NCBI GenBank assembly: GCA_947623745.1 | Contig: CANQHN010000001.1 | Location: 120,995-184,994 of the forward strand | Length of the DNA: 64,000 bases | Origin: an uncultured Oscillospiraceae bacterium | GTDB lineage: Bacteria > Bacillota > Clostridia > Oscillospirales > Oscillospiraceae | Direction: 5' to 3' | Part shown: in pieces, positions 7,770 to 16,987 of the stretch | Layout: each line of letters starts with the position of its first letter | How positions within the stretch are numbered: position 1 is the first letter of the stretch | The notes under the pieces: model-generated | The model's input: only the letters and a program-made list of their open reading frames with translations | What the model was told of the DNA's origin: nothing | The model's database searches: none | Program-made: the position numbers and the translations under genes

Positions 7770-9229
7770 TTCGCAGCGGCCTCCTTTGCGGCTTTGTTGG
7801 CTTCCATGGCCTCGACCAGGCCCTGGACGCGGGTCTCATACTGGGCCTCGTTGAAGTTGCGGGGGTCGGCCTGGTCGCCGTCGAACCCGGCGCAGGGCAC
7901 GCCCAGGTCGGCGGTGAAGCGGCGCTGCATCTCGGCCATATAGCCGGACCAGGGCTTGCAGGAGCGGTTGTAGTGGACCAGCACGCCGTCCACCTTGTTG
8001 GCTCTGCAGATGCCCTCGCGCCAATCCACGCCCTGCTCGATACACACAGAGTTGGGGGCCTTGTAGTAGGCGCGGCACATACCGTCCAGGTCGTCATACA
8101 CGAAGCCGAAGGCGGGGGCGTACACCACGGCAGTGACGTTGACGCCGTTGGCCTTCAGGGGCTTGAACAGGTTGGGCAGCTTGGGCCAGCAGGGGATGCC
8201 CTCGAACATGACGCGGTACTGCTCGGGGAAAGGGGTGGTGGTGGCGCCGGTCTTGACCTGCTCGGCCAGGTCCTTCTCCAGCAGCTCGAAGGCCTCGGCG
8301 GCGGCCACTTTGCCGCGGGCGGTGACCACGTCGGCCATGTGGTTGAACAGGTCGAAGCCGCTGTACGGGGCGGGCTTGTACTGCAGGTAGTCGCACACCC
8401 GCAGCCACGCCTGGGCGGTGCGGTTGGCGTTGGCACAGGCCTGCTCGAACTTCTTCTCGTCGAACTTCTTGCCGGTGATCTCCTCCAGCTGCTTGATGGC
8501 GGCGTCGAACTGGGCGCGGACGTAGGCCACGTTGGTGTCGTGGACCTCCACGGTGTTGTTGTAGGGGATATCGATCATGATCAGGGGGATGTTGCGCATC
8601 CGGGCGATGTTCTCATACCACTTGGTCATGCAGTTGCAGATGTTGTTGCAGCACAGCACGAAGTCGGGCTGGGGCATCCGCATCTGGCGGTAGGGCTTGA
8701 TGGCCTCCCGGCGGAAATTCTTGTAGGCCCGCTCCTTCTCGGTGGTCTCGGGCAGGGCCTCGATCTCGTAGATGTCGTCCAGGACGGTGTAGGGCTGCAT
8801 GGTCTTGGGGTCCTTCTTGGGCTTGCCGGTCTCGGGGTCGATGACCACCTTGCCGTCGGCGTCCTTCAAAGGCTTGCCGCTCTTGGGGTCGATGATGTAC
8901 TCCAACGTCTCCGGGTCGAACTTGCGGGACGCGCGCTTGCCGGCGGCGTAGGCCAGGCTGATGCGGGCGTAGCCGCAGATGTCGTTGTCGTAGCCCAGGT
9001 CCTCGGCGGCCTGGCACATGATCTCGCCGTCGCGGTTGGCGGCGATGCCGGCGGCCTGGTTCTCCGGGTACATGACGTTCAGATCGAACGCTTCGGCCAG
9101 CTCACAGGGGAACTTGGAGCTGGACCAGCCCACCAGCTTGCCCTCGGCCTTGGCCTTCCGGGCGTCGGCATAGACGTCGTCTACTACCTTGCGCAGGGCC
9201 TGCACGCCGGGACTGACTGCTTTCGCCAT
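7766..9229 (-). CDS. hgdA: (R)-2-hydroxyglutaryl-CoA dehydratase alpha subunit
   Basis: Alpha subunit of the dehydratase component D, 487 residues. It has the Cys-rich CCNNICNCM segment near the middle and the charged insertion (about residues 93-150) known in HgdA proteins. Cysteines of this family ligate the [4Fe-4S] cluster that accepts the activating electron. The frame runs open far upstream, into hgdC in another register. I set the start at the ATG giving MAKAV because GGGAGG lies 9 nt before it and because this matches the family length. It lies between hgdC and hgdB, and its stop codon overlaps the hgdB start. Confidence 0.95.
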   Translation of the reverse strand: MAKAVSPGVQALRKVVDDVYADARKAKAEGKLVGWSSSKFPCELAEAFDLNVMYPENQAAGIAANRDGEIMCQAAEDLGYDNDICGYARISLAYAAGKRASRKFDPETLEYIIDPKSGKPLKDADGKVVIDPETGKPKKDPKTMQPYTVLDDIYEIEALPETTEKERAYKNFRREAIKPYRQMRMPQPDFVLCCNNICNCMTKWYENIARMRNIPLIMIDIPYNNTVEVHDTNVAYVRAQFDAAIKQLEEITGKKFDEKKFEQACANANRTAQAWLRVCDYLQYKPAPYSGFDLFNHMADVVTARGKVAAAEAFELLEKDLAEQVKTGATTTPFPEQYRVMFEGIPCWPKLPNLFKPLKANGVNVTAVVYAPAFGFVYDDLDGMCRAYYKAPNSVCIEQGVDWREGICRANKVDGVLVHYNRSCKPWSGYMAEMQRRFTADLGVPCAGFDGDQADPRNFNEAQYETRVQGLVEAMEANKAAKEAAAK

Positions 9230-9267
9230 AATAGTTTTCCTCCCTACTGATTTGGTTTGGCCTTTTT

Positions 9268-10062
9268 TCAGGCCTGGTGTTCTTTCAGATAGCGCTGATA
9301 GCCGAACAGGGCGGCGCCCAGCGCGCCGTTGTACTGGGTCAGGGGCGAGGTGTGGATGGTGTGCCCCAGGGCCTCCTCCAGCGCTTTGACCACGCCGGTG
9401 TTCTGGGCCACGCCGCCGGTCATCACCACCTGGTCCCGGATGCCCACCCGGTGGGCGAGGCCCGCCACGCGGCTGGCGACGGACTTGTGGATGCCGTTGA
9501 TGATGTCCCGCTTGTCGGTGTCCATAGCCAGCTGGCTGATGACCTCGCTCTCGGCGAACACGGTGCAGGTGGAGCTGATGCCCACGTACTTGGTGGACTG
9601 GGCGCCCAGGGTGCCCAGGTCCTCCACCTTCACCTCCAGCACCCGGGCCATCACATCCAGGAACCGGCCGGTGCCGGCGGCGCACTTGTCGTTCATCACG
9701 AAGTTGGTCATGACGCCGTTCTCCACCTGGAGGACCTTCACATCCTGCCCGCCGATGTCGATGACGGTGTGCACCTCCGGGAACAGGAACGCGGCCCCCT
9801 TCCCGTGGCAGCTCAGCTCGCTCATCTGGTGGTCCGCCACCCCCTCCAGGGAGTTGCGGCCGTAGCCGGTGGCCAGGACATAGTCCATGTCCTCCCGCTT
9901 CATCCCCGCGCTCTCCAGCACCTGGGCTATGGCCCGCTGGGGGCCGCTGGTGCCGGCGCCTACGGCGATGAGGGACTTGCTGACGATGTCCCTGCCGTCC
10001 TTGAGCATGACGCACTTGGAGGCGGTGGAGCCGATGTCGATGCCCAGCGTATAGATACTCAT
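9268..10062 (-). CDS. hgdC: 2-hydroxyglutaryl-CoA dehydratase activator (component A)
   Basis: ATP-driven reductive activator, the archerase, that injects one low-potential electron into HgdAB. The 264-residue ASKHA-fold protein begins with the phosphate-binding loop [10 protein letters not shown]. It carries the two cysteines that hold the homodimer's bridging [4Fe-4S] cluster (NDKCAAGTG and [12 protein letters not shown]) and ends with TGGVAQN and a GALGAALFG motif. The length and all motifs match Acidaminococcus HgdC. It lies just upstream of hgdA in the same operon. The enzyme is expected to be extremely oxygen-sensitive, in keeping with a strict anaerobe. Confidence 0.96.
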   Translation of the reverse strand: MSIYTLGIDIGSTASKCVMLKDGRDIVSKSLIAVGAGTSGPQRAIAQVLESAGMKREDMDYVLATGYGRNSLEGVADHQMSELSCHGKGAAFLFPEVHTVIDIGGQDVKVLQVENGVMTNFVMNDKCAAGTGRFLDVMARVLEVKVEDLGTLGAQSTKYVGISSTCTVFAESEVISQLAMDTDKRDIINGIHKSVASRVAGLAHRVGIRDQVVMTGGVAQNTGVVKALEEALGHTIHTSPLTQYNGALGAALFGYQRYLKEHQA

Positions 10063-10145
10063 GTCCGGTTATCTCCTAAAATTCAGACTACCGGGCGGCG
10101 GCGTACCGCCACCCGGCTGATATAATTCGCTTCTCCCCTGCCCTG

Positions 10146-11924
10146 TTACTTCTTGTAGGTGTTGAAGTCCTCGATGGTGCGGGGCAGCAGCATCTGATGG
10201 AAGGGGCAGATGGACTTGGGATTCTGGTAGCAGGCGTCGGCGAAGGCCACGATGTAGTTGCGCATCATGGGCATATCCACGATCTCGTCCACCAGGCCGG
10301 CCTGAGCGCAGAACAGGGGCTTGGACTTGACGTCGTAGTCGTCGATCAGGGCGTTCATCTTGTCGATGGTGGGCTGCAGGTCCTTGCCCGCCTTCTGGTC
10401 CTTGGCCAGACGGCCGGTATACATGGCGTTGGCGGCGGTCTTGCCGTTCATGACGTTGATCTCGGTGGCAGCGGTGCCCAGGGAGAAGGCGTTGTTGTCG
10501 TTGCCCTGGGGGCCGCCCAGCACGTAGTGGGCGGCGGCGGTGCCGCGGCGCAGGGTGATCTCCATCATGGGCAGGTCGCTGCTCTGGATGGAGTAGATCA
10601 GGGACTGGCCCAGGCCCAGCAGCTCGGCGACCTCGGCGTCATCGCCCACGTCGATGCCGGTGGTATCCTGGATCCACACCATGGGCAGGCGGTCACGGGC
10701 GCACAGGGTGACGAACTCGTTCATCTTGATCAGGCCCTGGCGGTACAGCTTGCCGGCGGCGCCCATGGACTGGCCGTACTTGGCCACCTTGTACTCGGGG
10801 TAGTTGGGGAACACGCCGTGGCCGTCGGTGCCCTGCTGGTTGGCCACCACGCCCACCAGCAGGCCGTCCACCTTGGCCAAGCCGGTGATCATCTCGGGGC
10901 CGTAGCCCTTCTTGTATTCCATGAACTGGCTGCCGTCGAAGAGCCGGCCGATGACATTGTACATATCGTAGGGGCGGTTCTTGTTGTTCAGCACCAGGTC
11001 GTACAGCTCCACGTCGGACAGGGCGGGAGACTGGGGGGTGTCCACGCGGAAGAACTCCAGGTCATAGCTGGGCAGCATATCCACGTACTTCTTGATGGCG
11101 GCGATGACGCCCTCCTGCTCGGTATAGACCTCGCGGAAGAAGCCGGTCTGGCCGTAGTGGATGGCCACAGATCCCGGGGGATCGGCGCGCAGGCCCTTGG
11201 TGGCCTCGATCTGGGCCAGGGCGGCCTCCATGTCCACATGGGGCTTGGGGTTCATGCCGCCCACGATGCCGGCGCCGCCCACAGCCATGTTGGCCTTCTG
11301 GTGGGCCAGCAGGATGGTGGGAGAGATGGAGTGGTAGCCGCCGCCGGCGGGGTTGGTGCCGTGGATGCCCACGATGACGGGGATGCCCATCTGGTTGAGC
11401 TCGGAGTTGCGGTAGAAGGGGGTGCCGCCGCCCCGGCGGTTGGGGTACACCTTCTCCTGCTTGTCCAGCTCCACGCCGGCGCACTCCAGCAGGTAGATCA
11501 GGGGGATGCGCAGGCGCTTGGCGGTGTCGCTGCCGCGCAGCAGGTTGTCAGCCTGGCCGGGCACCCAGGTACCAGCGTGCTTCTTGTTGTCGGAGGCGAT
11601 GATGCAACACCACTTGCCGTTGACGCGGCCCAGGCCCTTGACGATGGAGGTGGTGCCGGTCTTGTTCTTCTCGGGGTTGTACAGGCTGTTCAGGGGGCAC
11701 CAGGTGCCGGGATCCACCAGCAGGGCCACACGCTGCATGGCGGTGAGCTGGCCCTTGGCGTTCATGTCCTCGTCGGCCCGGCCGTTCTGCAGGCCCTCCA
11801 CGATGTGGGCGTGGATATCCTCCTCAATGGCCTTCAGCTCCGCCACGTTCTCGGCGTTGGCGCGCACGGCCTTGCCGACCACGGGCATATTCTGGAAATA
11901 GCGGGGCATGGAATAGTTACCCAA
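10146..11924 (-). CDS. gcdA: Glutaconyl-CoA decarboxylase alpha subunit (carboxyltransferase)
   Basis: Moves the carboxyl group of glutaconyl-CoA to biotin, giving crotonyl-CoA. The 592-residue protein has the tandem crotonase-like carboxyltransferase halves of the acyl-CoA carboxyltransferase family, close to the 587 residues of the Acidaminococcus enzyme. The start is a TTG: AGGAGG lies 8 nt upstream of it, whereas the next ATG, five codons later, would be 23 nt away. It lies between gctB and hgdC in the fermentation operon, separate from the other pump subunits. Confidence 0.95.
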   Translation of the reverse strand: MGNYSMPRYFQNMPVVGKAVRANAENVAELKAIEEDIHAHIVEGLQNGRADEDMNAKGQLTAMQRVALLVDPGTWCPLNSLYNPEKNKTGTTSIVKGLGRVNGKWCCIIASDNKKHAGTWVPGQADNLLRGSDTAKRLRIPLIYLLECAGVELDKQEKVYPNRRGGGTPFYRNSELNQMGIPVIVGIHGTNPAGGGYHSISPTILLAHQKANMAVGGAGIVGGMNPKPHVDMEAALAQIEATKGLRADPPGSVAIHYGQTGFFREVYTEQEGVIAAIKKYVDMLPSYDLEFFRVDTPQSPALSDVELYDLVLNNKNRPYDMYNVIGRLFDGSQFMEYKKGYGPEMITGLAKVDGLLVGVVANQQGTDGHGVFPNYPEYKVAKYGQSMGAAGKLYRQGLIKMNEFVTLCARDRLPMVWIQDTTGIDVGDDAEVAELLGLGQSLIYSIQSSDLPMMEITLRRGTAAAHYVLGGPQGNDNNAFSLGTAATEINVMNGKTAANAMYTGRLAKDQKAGKDLQPTIDKMNALIDDYDVKSKPLFCAQAGLVDEIVDMPMMRNYIVAFADACYQNPKSICPFHQMLLPRTIEDFNTYKK

Positions 11925-12028
11925 TGTAGATTCCTCCTAGTATGTTTTTCCCGTCTGCGCCGCCCTGGGGGCGGCGCAGACGATCGGTTCCAATCTCCGG
12001 GGCCGGCGGGCGGCCCCACGGGGCCCCA

Positions 12029-12832
12029 TTACTCCTTGGGGACCTTGATGAAGGCCTGGCCGGGGTCGATCTCCTCGCGGATGAGCTTGATGATCTCGGG
12101 GCTGGGGCCCTCCATCAGCTGGGCGCGGGACACGTCCACCTCGAAGCCGGTGTTCTCCTGGACCATCTCGGGGCTGGAGAACGGATAGTAGTAGGCCAGG
12201 TACATGCGCTTGGTGTCGTCGTCGAACTTCATGATGCCCAGGTCGGTGACCACCATCTGGGGGCCGCGGTTGCCGGGCAGGCCGGCGCGCTCACGGCCGC
12301 CGGGGCCGTCCATCCAGCCGCAGGAGGTGATATAGTCGATCTTCTCCATGAAGCGGCGCTTCTGGTGCTGCATCATGATGATGGTGTTGCAGTAGGTGGC
12401 GATGCCGTTGGCGCCGCCGGAGCCGGTGAAGCGGGTCTGGGGCTTGACATAGTCGCCCTTGCCGTAGATGCAGGTGGAGTTGACGTTGCCGTAGGGGTCA
12501 ATCTGGGCGCCGCCGATGAAGGCGATCAGGCGGTCCTCGTCGTGCAGCCACTCGTTGGCCTCGAAGCCGATGAAGCGGACGTTGGGCCACTGCACGGCGC
12601 AGTGGGCCATAAAGCGGTTGTCGCCCACGGAGCGGGGGACCTCAACCGGGGAGCAGTCCATCAGGCCGCTCTCCACGATGGGGTGGCAGGAGGGGCACAC
12701 GGCCCGCTTGGCCAGGGAGGCGCCGATCAGGGGGAGACCGGTGCCCACGATGACGATCTGGTTCTCTTTGATGTTCTTGGCGATGGCGTAAGCCTGCATC
12801 TCCTGCTTGGTGTACTTGGTGTAGTCAGCCAT
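12029..12832 (-). CDS. gctB: Glutaconate CoA-transferase subunit B
   Basis: Catalytic subunit of the enzyme that swaps CoA between acetyl-CoA or glutaconyl-CoA and (R)-2-hydroxyglutarate. It has 267 residues, as in Acidaminococcus. The active-site glutamate is expected at position 54, and here residue 54 is the Glu of PIVESGLMD. A GSGGANG loop lies at mid-protein. It follows gctA with a 21-bp gap. Confidence 0.95.
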   Translation of the reverse strand: MADYTKYTKQEMQAYAIAKNIKENQIVIVGTGLPLIGASLAKRAVCPSCHPIVESGLMDCSPVEVPRSVGDNRFMAHCAVQWPNVRFIGFEANEWLHDEDRLIAFIGGAQIDPYGNVNSTCIYGKGDYVKPQTRFTGSGGANGIATYCNTIIMMQHQKRRFMEKIDYITSCGWMDGPGGRERAGLPGNRGPQMVVTDLGIMKFDDDTKRMYLAYYYPFSSPEMVQENTGFEVDVSRAQLMEGPSPEIIKLIREEIDPGQAFIKVPKE

Positions 12833-12853
12833 TTCAATAAACCTCCCTGCTTT

Positions 12854-13951
12854 TTAGTGTCTGGTGGAATAACCCAGATGGGGCTCGTTCTTCAGCCGCA
12901 TCAGGCGGGAGCCGCCCACCTTATCCAGCAGCTCGTCGTGATCCTTCGCGCTGTAGACCCACTTGTCCAGGTAGTCCTTGAAGGTCTCGGGCACCTTGGA
13001 GCCGTCGGCGGCGGCGTCCGCGGCGGCCTTGGCCTTGGCGGCGGCCTCGGCCAGCTTCTCGTCGCCGGGCTTCTTGTCGGCGGCGGCCTGGGCCTTGACG
13101 GCGGCCTTGGCCAGCTGGGCCACGGCGTCCGCGGCGTCCTGATACTTGGAGGCCTTGTCGTACTCCTTCAGGGCCTCGGAGTCGTTGTCGTAGTAGTTGT
13201 AGCACTGGGAGGGCCAGGCGCCGTAGGGGGCGTGGACCACGGCGGACACACACTGACCGAAGATCCGGGTCAGGGTGGGGTCGCGGCGGATGTACTCATC
13301 ACTGACCAGGTCCTCGCAGGTGACGATGACCTTGCGGGCGGCCACGGCGATATCCACATCGTGGAACTCGTCGCCCTCGATGATGCAGGTGCCGTCGGGA
13401 GAGGCCTTCTGCACGTGGATGATGGCGGTGTCCAGCTTGGGCACGGGGACGGCCACCACCTTCTCGCCGGGGTTGAAGGGGTTGTCGATCTCCACGCACT
13501 TCAGGTCGTCCACCTTGTCCAGGGTCTTGCGCTGCTCCTCGCTGATGCCCCAGTACTTGACCAGACCGGAGCCGCTCATCAGGCGCACGGGCAGGAAGGG
13601 CAGGCCCAGGGAGGCGGCGTGCAGCTGGAGCATCAGCACATCCTGGGAGTAGTCCTCGTAAGTCAGCTGGCCCTTCTCGATGGCGGCGCGGAAGCGGCGG
13701 GAGACGTTGGTGTAGCCGGAGTTGGCGGTGTAGCAGTTGATGTAAGCCTTCACGCGGCCCTCACCGATCAGCATGTCCCAGTCGCCGCCGGCGGGGCCGG
13801 CCCAGACGGTGAAGTTGCCCTGGCCCTGGCGCAGGATCTCGCTCACGGCCGCGTAGGGCTTGCGGTTGGTCGTAAAGCCGCCGAAGGAGATGCAATCTCC
13901 ATCCTCGACGAATTTTGCGACCGCGTCGTGCAAGGTGTAGACTTTGTTCAT
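12854..13951 (-). CDS. gctA: Glutaconate CoA-transferase subunit A with Ala/Lys-rich insertion
   Basis: Partner subunit of GctB and first gene of the glutamate fermentation operon. The N-terminus (FGGFTTNRKPYAAVSEILRQG) and the central half match the CoA-transferase family I alpha fold. The 365 residues exceed the roughly 320 usual for GctA. The excess is an Ala/Lys-rich, probably helical insertion at about residues 265-315, between the KEYDKASK and PETFKDYL segments. The ATG giving MNKVYT is chosen because GGGGGTT lies about 8 nt upstream; an in-frame ATG five codons earlier has no ribosome site. It is divergent from an AraC-type gene. Confidence 0.93.
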   Translation of the reverse strand: MNKVYTLHDAVAKFVEDGDCISFGGFTTNRKPYAAVSEILRQGQGNFTVWAGPAGGDWDMLIGEGRVKAYINCYTANSGYTNVSRRFRAAIEKGQLTYEDYSQDVLMLQLHAASLGLPFLPVRLMSGSGLVKYWGISEEQRKTLDKVDDLKCVEIDNPFNPGEKVVAVPVPKLDTAIIHVQKASPDGTCIIEGDEFHDVDIAVAARKVIVTCEDLVSDEYIRRDPTLTRIFGQCVSAVVHAPYGAWPSQCYNYYDNDSEALKEYDKASKYQDAADAVAQLAKAAVKAQAAADKKPGDEKLAEAAAKAKAAADAAADGSKVPETFKDYLDKWVYSAKDHDELLDKVGGSRLMRLKNEPHLGYSTRH

Positions 13952-14100
13952 GGATAAAACCCCCATTACAAAAGATTTTGGATCGCCTGTTTTCCGTGTG
14001 TCTCGCTCCGGGTATGGGAAAGCGCTGCTCTGCTGGGATATGATCGTTCAAAGTTTAACATAGCCCCGGCGAAATTTCTTTTCCTGATTTGCCGAAAAGT

Positions 14101-14129
14101 TTGCATATCTTTCCCTCGCATGTTATAAT
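14101..14129 (+). promoter_or_regulatory. Promoter of the AraC-type regulator
   Basis: TTGCAT, 17-bp spacer, TATAAT, 88 bp before the GTG start. The gctA promoter must lie in the same 265-bp gap on the other strand but has no equally clear boxes, which fits activator-dependent transcription. Confidence 0.75.
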
Positions 14130-14216
14130 ACCACAAGAAGGTCTCCGGGGCAAGCCCATGCCCCATCATTTTCCACAGATTTTCTTAAATTCAGCACTTT
14201 TACGGGAGGTGTCACC

Positions 14217-15056
14217 GTGAAGCACGCAGAATTTCATCTCGCCCTCAATCAGAACGACACCTGGCACATGAGCCGGCTGCATTTCCACGACTACTACGAG
14301 TTCCTCCTCCCCCTCACCAGCCCCGGCAACATCTTCGTCAACGACCAGGTCTACCCCCTGGAGCGGGGCACCCTGTACCTGATTGGGGAAAACACCCTCC
14401 ACCGCACCATGGCCGACGGCGCCCACGCCCGGTACATCCTGCACATCAGCCGCCGGTCCCTGAGCGAGCTGTCTACCTCTCAGACTGACTTCATGCAGCT
14501 CACCCGGGACCCCTTCCGCCGCTCCCGGCTGGACGCCGGGCAGTTCGACCGGCTCGTTGAGCTGTTCCAGGCCCTGGAGCGCAACAAAAACGACGGCAGC
14601 TTCGGCAGCGACATCCGCCAGACCATGGCCCTGGTGGAGCTGCTGCTGTGGGTGGCCCCCCTGCTCAACGCCTCCTCCGCCGGCGAGTCCATCCAGAGCA
14701 AGGACTTCAGCCGGGTGGCCCCCATCCTGGACTACATCCGGGACAACCTGTCCGAGCCGCTGACCCTGGACCAGATCGCCGGGAAGTTTTTCATCAGCAA
14801 GCACTACCTGTGCCGCATCTTCAAGGCGGCCACCGGGTTCTCCGTCATGGAGTACATCATCTACAGCCGGGTGCTCCGGGCCCGGCAGCTGCTCCAGGAG
14901 GGCATGAGCGTGCAGCAGGCCGGGGAGCTGTCCGGCTTCTCCGACAACTCCCACTTCATCCGCACCTTCGGCCACCTCACCGGCACCTCCCCCGGCCGGT
15001 ACGCGAAAGAGTACCAGTCCAGCGACCAGATCCTGCTGCGGGAGAGCCGTCCATAG
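14217..15056 (+). CDS. AraC-family transcriptional regulator, divergent from gctA
   Basis: DNA-binding regulator of 279 residues with an N-terminal cupin-like sensing domain (HFHDYYEFLLPL, about residues 15-100) and two C-terminal AraC helix-turn-helix units (about 175-270, ending GTSPGRYAKEY). The start is GTG with GGGAGG 8 nt upstream. The head-to-head position with the gct-gcd-hgd operon makes it the natural candidate for controlling glutamate fermentation, but its ligand is unknown. The gene is followed by a hairpin terminator. Confidence 0.88.
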   Translation: MKHAEFHLALNQNDTWHMSRLHFHDYYEFLLPLTSPGNIFVNDQVYPLERGTLYLIGENTLHRTMADGAHARYILHISRRSLSELSTSQTDFMQLTRDPFRRSRLDAGQFDRLVELFQALERNKNDGSFGSDIRQTMALVELLLWVAPLLNASSAGESIQSKDFSRVAPILDYIRDNLSEPLTLDQIAGKFFISKHYLCRIFKAATGFSVMEYIIYSRVLRARQLLQEGMSVQQAGELSGFSDNSHFIRTFGHLTGTSPGRYAKEYQSSDQILLRESRP

Positions 15057-15111
15057 TCCCGAATGAGACAAAACGCCGGAATTTATGTCAACATCTGCAA
15101 AGCGCATAAAT

Positions 15112-15144
15112 CGGAAAACCGCGGGGCAGCCCCGCGGTTTTCCG
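15112..15144 (+). terminator. Terminator of the AraC-type gene
   Basis: A 15-bp stem (CGGAAAACCGCGGGG with complement, 3-nt loop). The U-rich part sits in the descending arm and is followed by UUCUG. Confidence 0.7.
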
Positions 15145-15185
15145 TTCTGCTCCGGCGTTTTCCGCCCCGCCGGGTCCGATCCCAG

Positions 15186-15215
15186 TTGACAGGCGGGGCG
15201 GGTCTGTGGTACTAT
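15186..15215 (+). promoter_or_regulatory. Promoter of the MATE exporter gene
   Basis: TTGACA, 18-bp spacer, TACTAT, 50 bp before the start codon. Confidence 0.7.
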
Positions 15216-15265
15216 GATGTAAAGCACCCCCCCTTTACAAATATGCGTACAGGAGGCACGAAACC

Positions 15266-16633
15266 ATGCGCCTGTCACTCCCCACCGATCTGACGAAGGG
15301 TCCCCCCTTCTCCACCCTTGTCCTATACGCGGTCCCCATGCTCATCAGCATGTTTTTTCAGCAGGCCTACAACCTGGTGGACGGTTGGATCGCCGGCACC
15401 CACATCGGCGCCGTCGCCCTGGGGGCGGTGGGGACCTGCTACCCGGTCACGGTGTTCTACCTCGCCATCGCCTCCGGGCTCAGCCTGGGCACCTCCATCT
15501 TCTGCTCCACGGAGTACGGGGCAAAGCGGAACCGCCGCGTCCAGCAGGCGGTCACCACCTCCCTGGTCAGCTTCCTCCCCCTCTCCCTCCTGCTCAGCGG
15601 GGCGGGGGTCGCCCTGACGCCTGCCATCCTGCGCTGGCTGGCGGTGCCCGCCGAGGCGCTGTCCGCCACGGGGGACTACCTGATCCTCTACACGGCCGGG
15701 CTCCCCTTCCTGTTCCTTTACAACCTCTCCACCGGCGTGCTCACCGGGGTGGGCGACTCGAAAACACCCCTGATCTTTCTCATTGTCTCCTCCCTGTGCA
15801 ACATCGTCCTGGATCTCATCTTCGTCCAGGCGCTCTCGTGGGGCGTCCGGGGCCTCGCCCTGGCCACGCTGCTGTCCCAGGCGGCCGCCTCCCTGCTGGC
15901 CCTGGCCTCGGTGCGGCGGGTATACCGGTATCTGAGGCCGGCCCGCCCGGAGGAGCGCACAGGCGGCGTTTTCTCCGGCGCCGTGCTGGGGGACATCCTC
16001 CGCCTGGGCATCCCCAGTATGCTCCAGCACATGTTCATGTCCACCGGCCAGCTCTTCTTACAGAACATCATCAACGGCTACGGCATGGCCGTGATGGCCG
16101 GGTACTCCGTGGCCTTTCGGATGAACGGTCTGGTCATCAACTCCCTGATGGCCCTGAGCAACGCCCTGTCCGGCTTCATCGCCCAGAACATGGGCGCGTC
16201 GGAGCACGGGCGCGCGGACCGGGGCGTCCGGATCGCCCTGGGGCTGGCGCTGCTGTTCTCCCTGGCCGTGGTGTGCGTGTTCCTCCTGGGCGGGCGGGGC
16301 ATTCTGGAGTTTTTCGTGAAGGACGGCGGGGACAAGGCCGCCGTGGTAGAGGCGGGCCTGGGGTTCCTCCGGGTGGTCTCCCCGTTCTACCTGCTGGTCT
16401 GCGTCAAGATCACCTCGGACGGCGCCCTGCGCGGCATCGGGGCCATGACCCCCTTCATGGCGGCCACCATGTCCGACGTGGTGGTGCGGATCGCCTGCGG
16501 GTCGTACTTCTCCCGGCGCTGGGGAATCACCGGCGTGTGGGCCGTCTGGCCCCTGGCGTGGCTGGTGGGAACAACTATGTCCGTGGGGTTTTACCTGTTT
16601 TTCAGGCGGAAAAAGCTGGCCCGGGCCCGCTGA
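15266..16633 (+). CDS. MATE-family efflux transporter
   Basis: Multidrug and toxin extrusion transporter of 455 residues with twelve predicted membrane helices in two homologous halves. It shows the family's early LVDGWIAG segment (usually D..F.G) and a Gly/Thr-rich loop VLTGVGDSKTP. It probably exports cationic compounds or a metabolite in exchange for Na+ or H+. AGGAGG lies 9 nt before the ATG. It stands alone behind its own promoter and is followed by the intergenic repeat. The substrate cannot be inferred. Confidence 0.9.
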   Translation: MRLSLPTDLTKGPPFSTLVLYAVPMLISMFFQQAYNLVDGWIAGTHIGAVALGAVGTCYPVTVFYLAIASGLSLGTSIFCSTEYGAKRNRRVQQAVTTSLVSFLPLSLLLSGAGVALTPAILRWLAVPAEALSATGDYLILYTAGLPFLFLYNLSTGVLTGVGDSKTPLIFLIVSSLCNIVLDLIFVQALSWGVRGLALATLLSQAAASLLALASVRRVYRYLRPARPEERTGGVFSGAVLGDILRLGIPSMLQHMFMSTGQLFLQNIINGYGMAVMAGYSVAFRMNGLVINSLMALSNALSGFIAQNMGASEHGRADRGVRIALGLALLFSLAVVCVFLLGGRGILEFFVKDGGDKAAVVEAGLGFLRVVSPFYLLVCVKITSDGALRGIGAMTPFMAATMSDVVVRIACGSYFSRRWGITGVWAVWPLAWLVGTTMSVGFYLFFRRKKLARAR

Positions 16634-16683
16634 CGGGGCAACCCCCTTCCCATCCCGTACCCGGGACGACTATTTGACAGAAA

Positions 16684-16943
16684 AAACGTCCCCCGGCGGC
16701 TCGGGGGACGCTTGAGACTGTCAAAAAAGGCCTTCGGCCTTTTTTGACAAAGAGCTGCGGCCCGCGGCAGCGCACTCGCTGTCCGTCAAAGGCGGACAAC
16801 TCGCACGTTTGCGGGCCGAGATGTATTTTTTCCGACGTACACGCCGCCGGAAAAAATAGATTAAATCAGATTCGCGCCTGCGGGCGCGAACTCTGCGAGG
16901 CTTTTTCGACAAGCTGAAACGTCCCCCGGCGGTCCGGGGGACG
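16684..16943. repeat. Intergenic repeat element, copy 1, with terminator-hairpin direct repeats
   Basis: A 206-bp body (16711-16916) is flanked by 27-bp direct repeats (16684-16710 and 16917-16943; 25 of 27 identical). Each direct repeat is itself a complete terminator stem-loop of the form CGTCCCCCGGCGG. The body starts with a TGTCAAAAAAGG hairpin and ends with CTTTTTCGACAAGC, which form imperfect terminal inverted repeats. The left flanking hairpin keeps an A-run on its outer side and the right one a T-run, as if one bidirectional terminator had been split and duplicated. It lies between the convergent MATE and TIR genes. The short frame inside it is not considered a gene. Confidence 0.8.
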
Positions 16944-16987
16944 TTTTTTATCCTTTTCCTCTTTTCGACAGCGGGGCGTCCGCCCGG

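Noticed and set aside
16721..16912. Short frame inside repeat copy 1 (and the similar one at 26707-26928)
   Set aside because: Both translate the non-coding repeat body. Arg/Lys-rich products of variable length without ribosome sites reflect the DNA repeat, not a protein.
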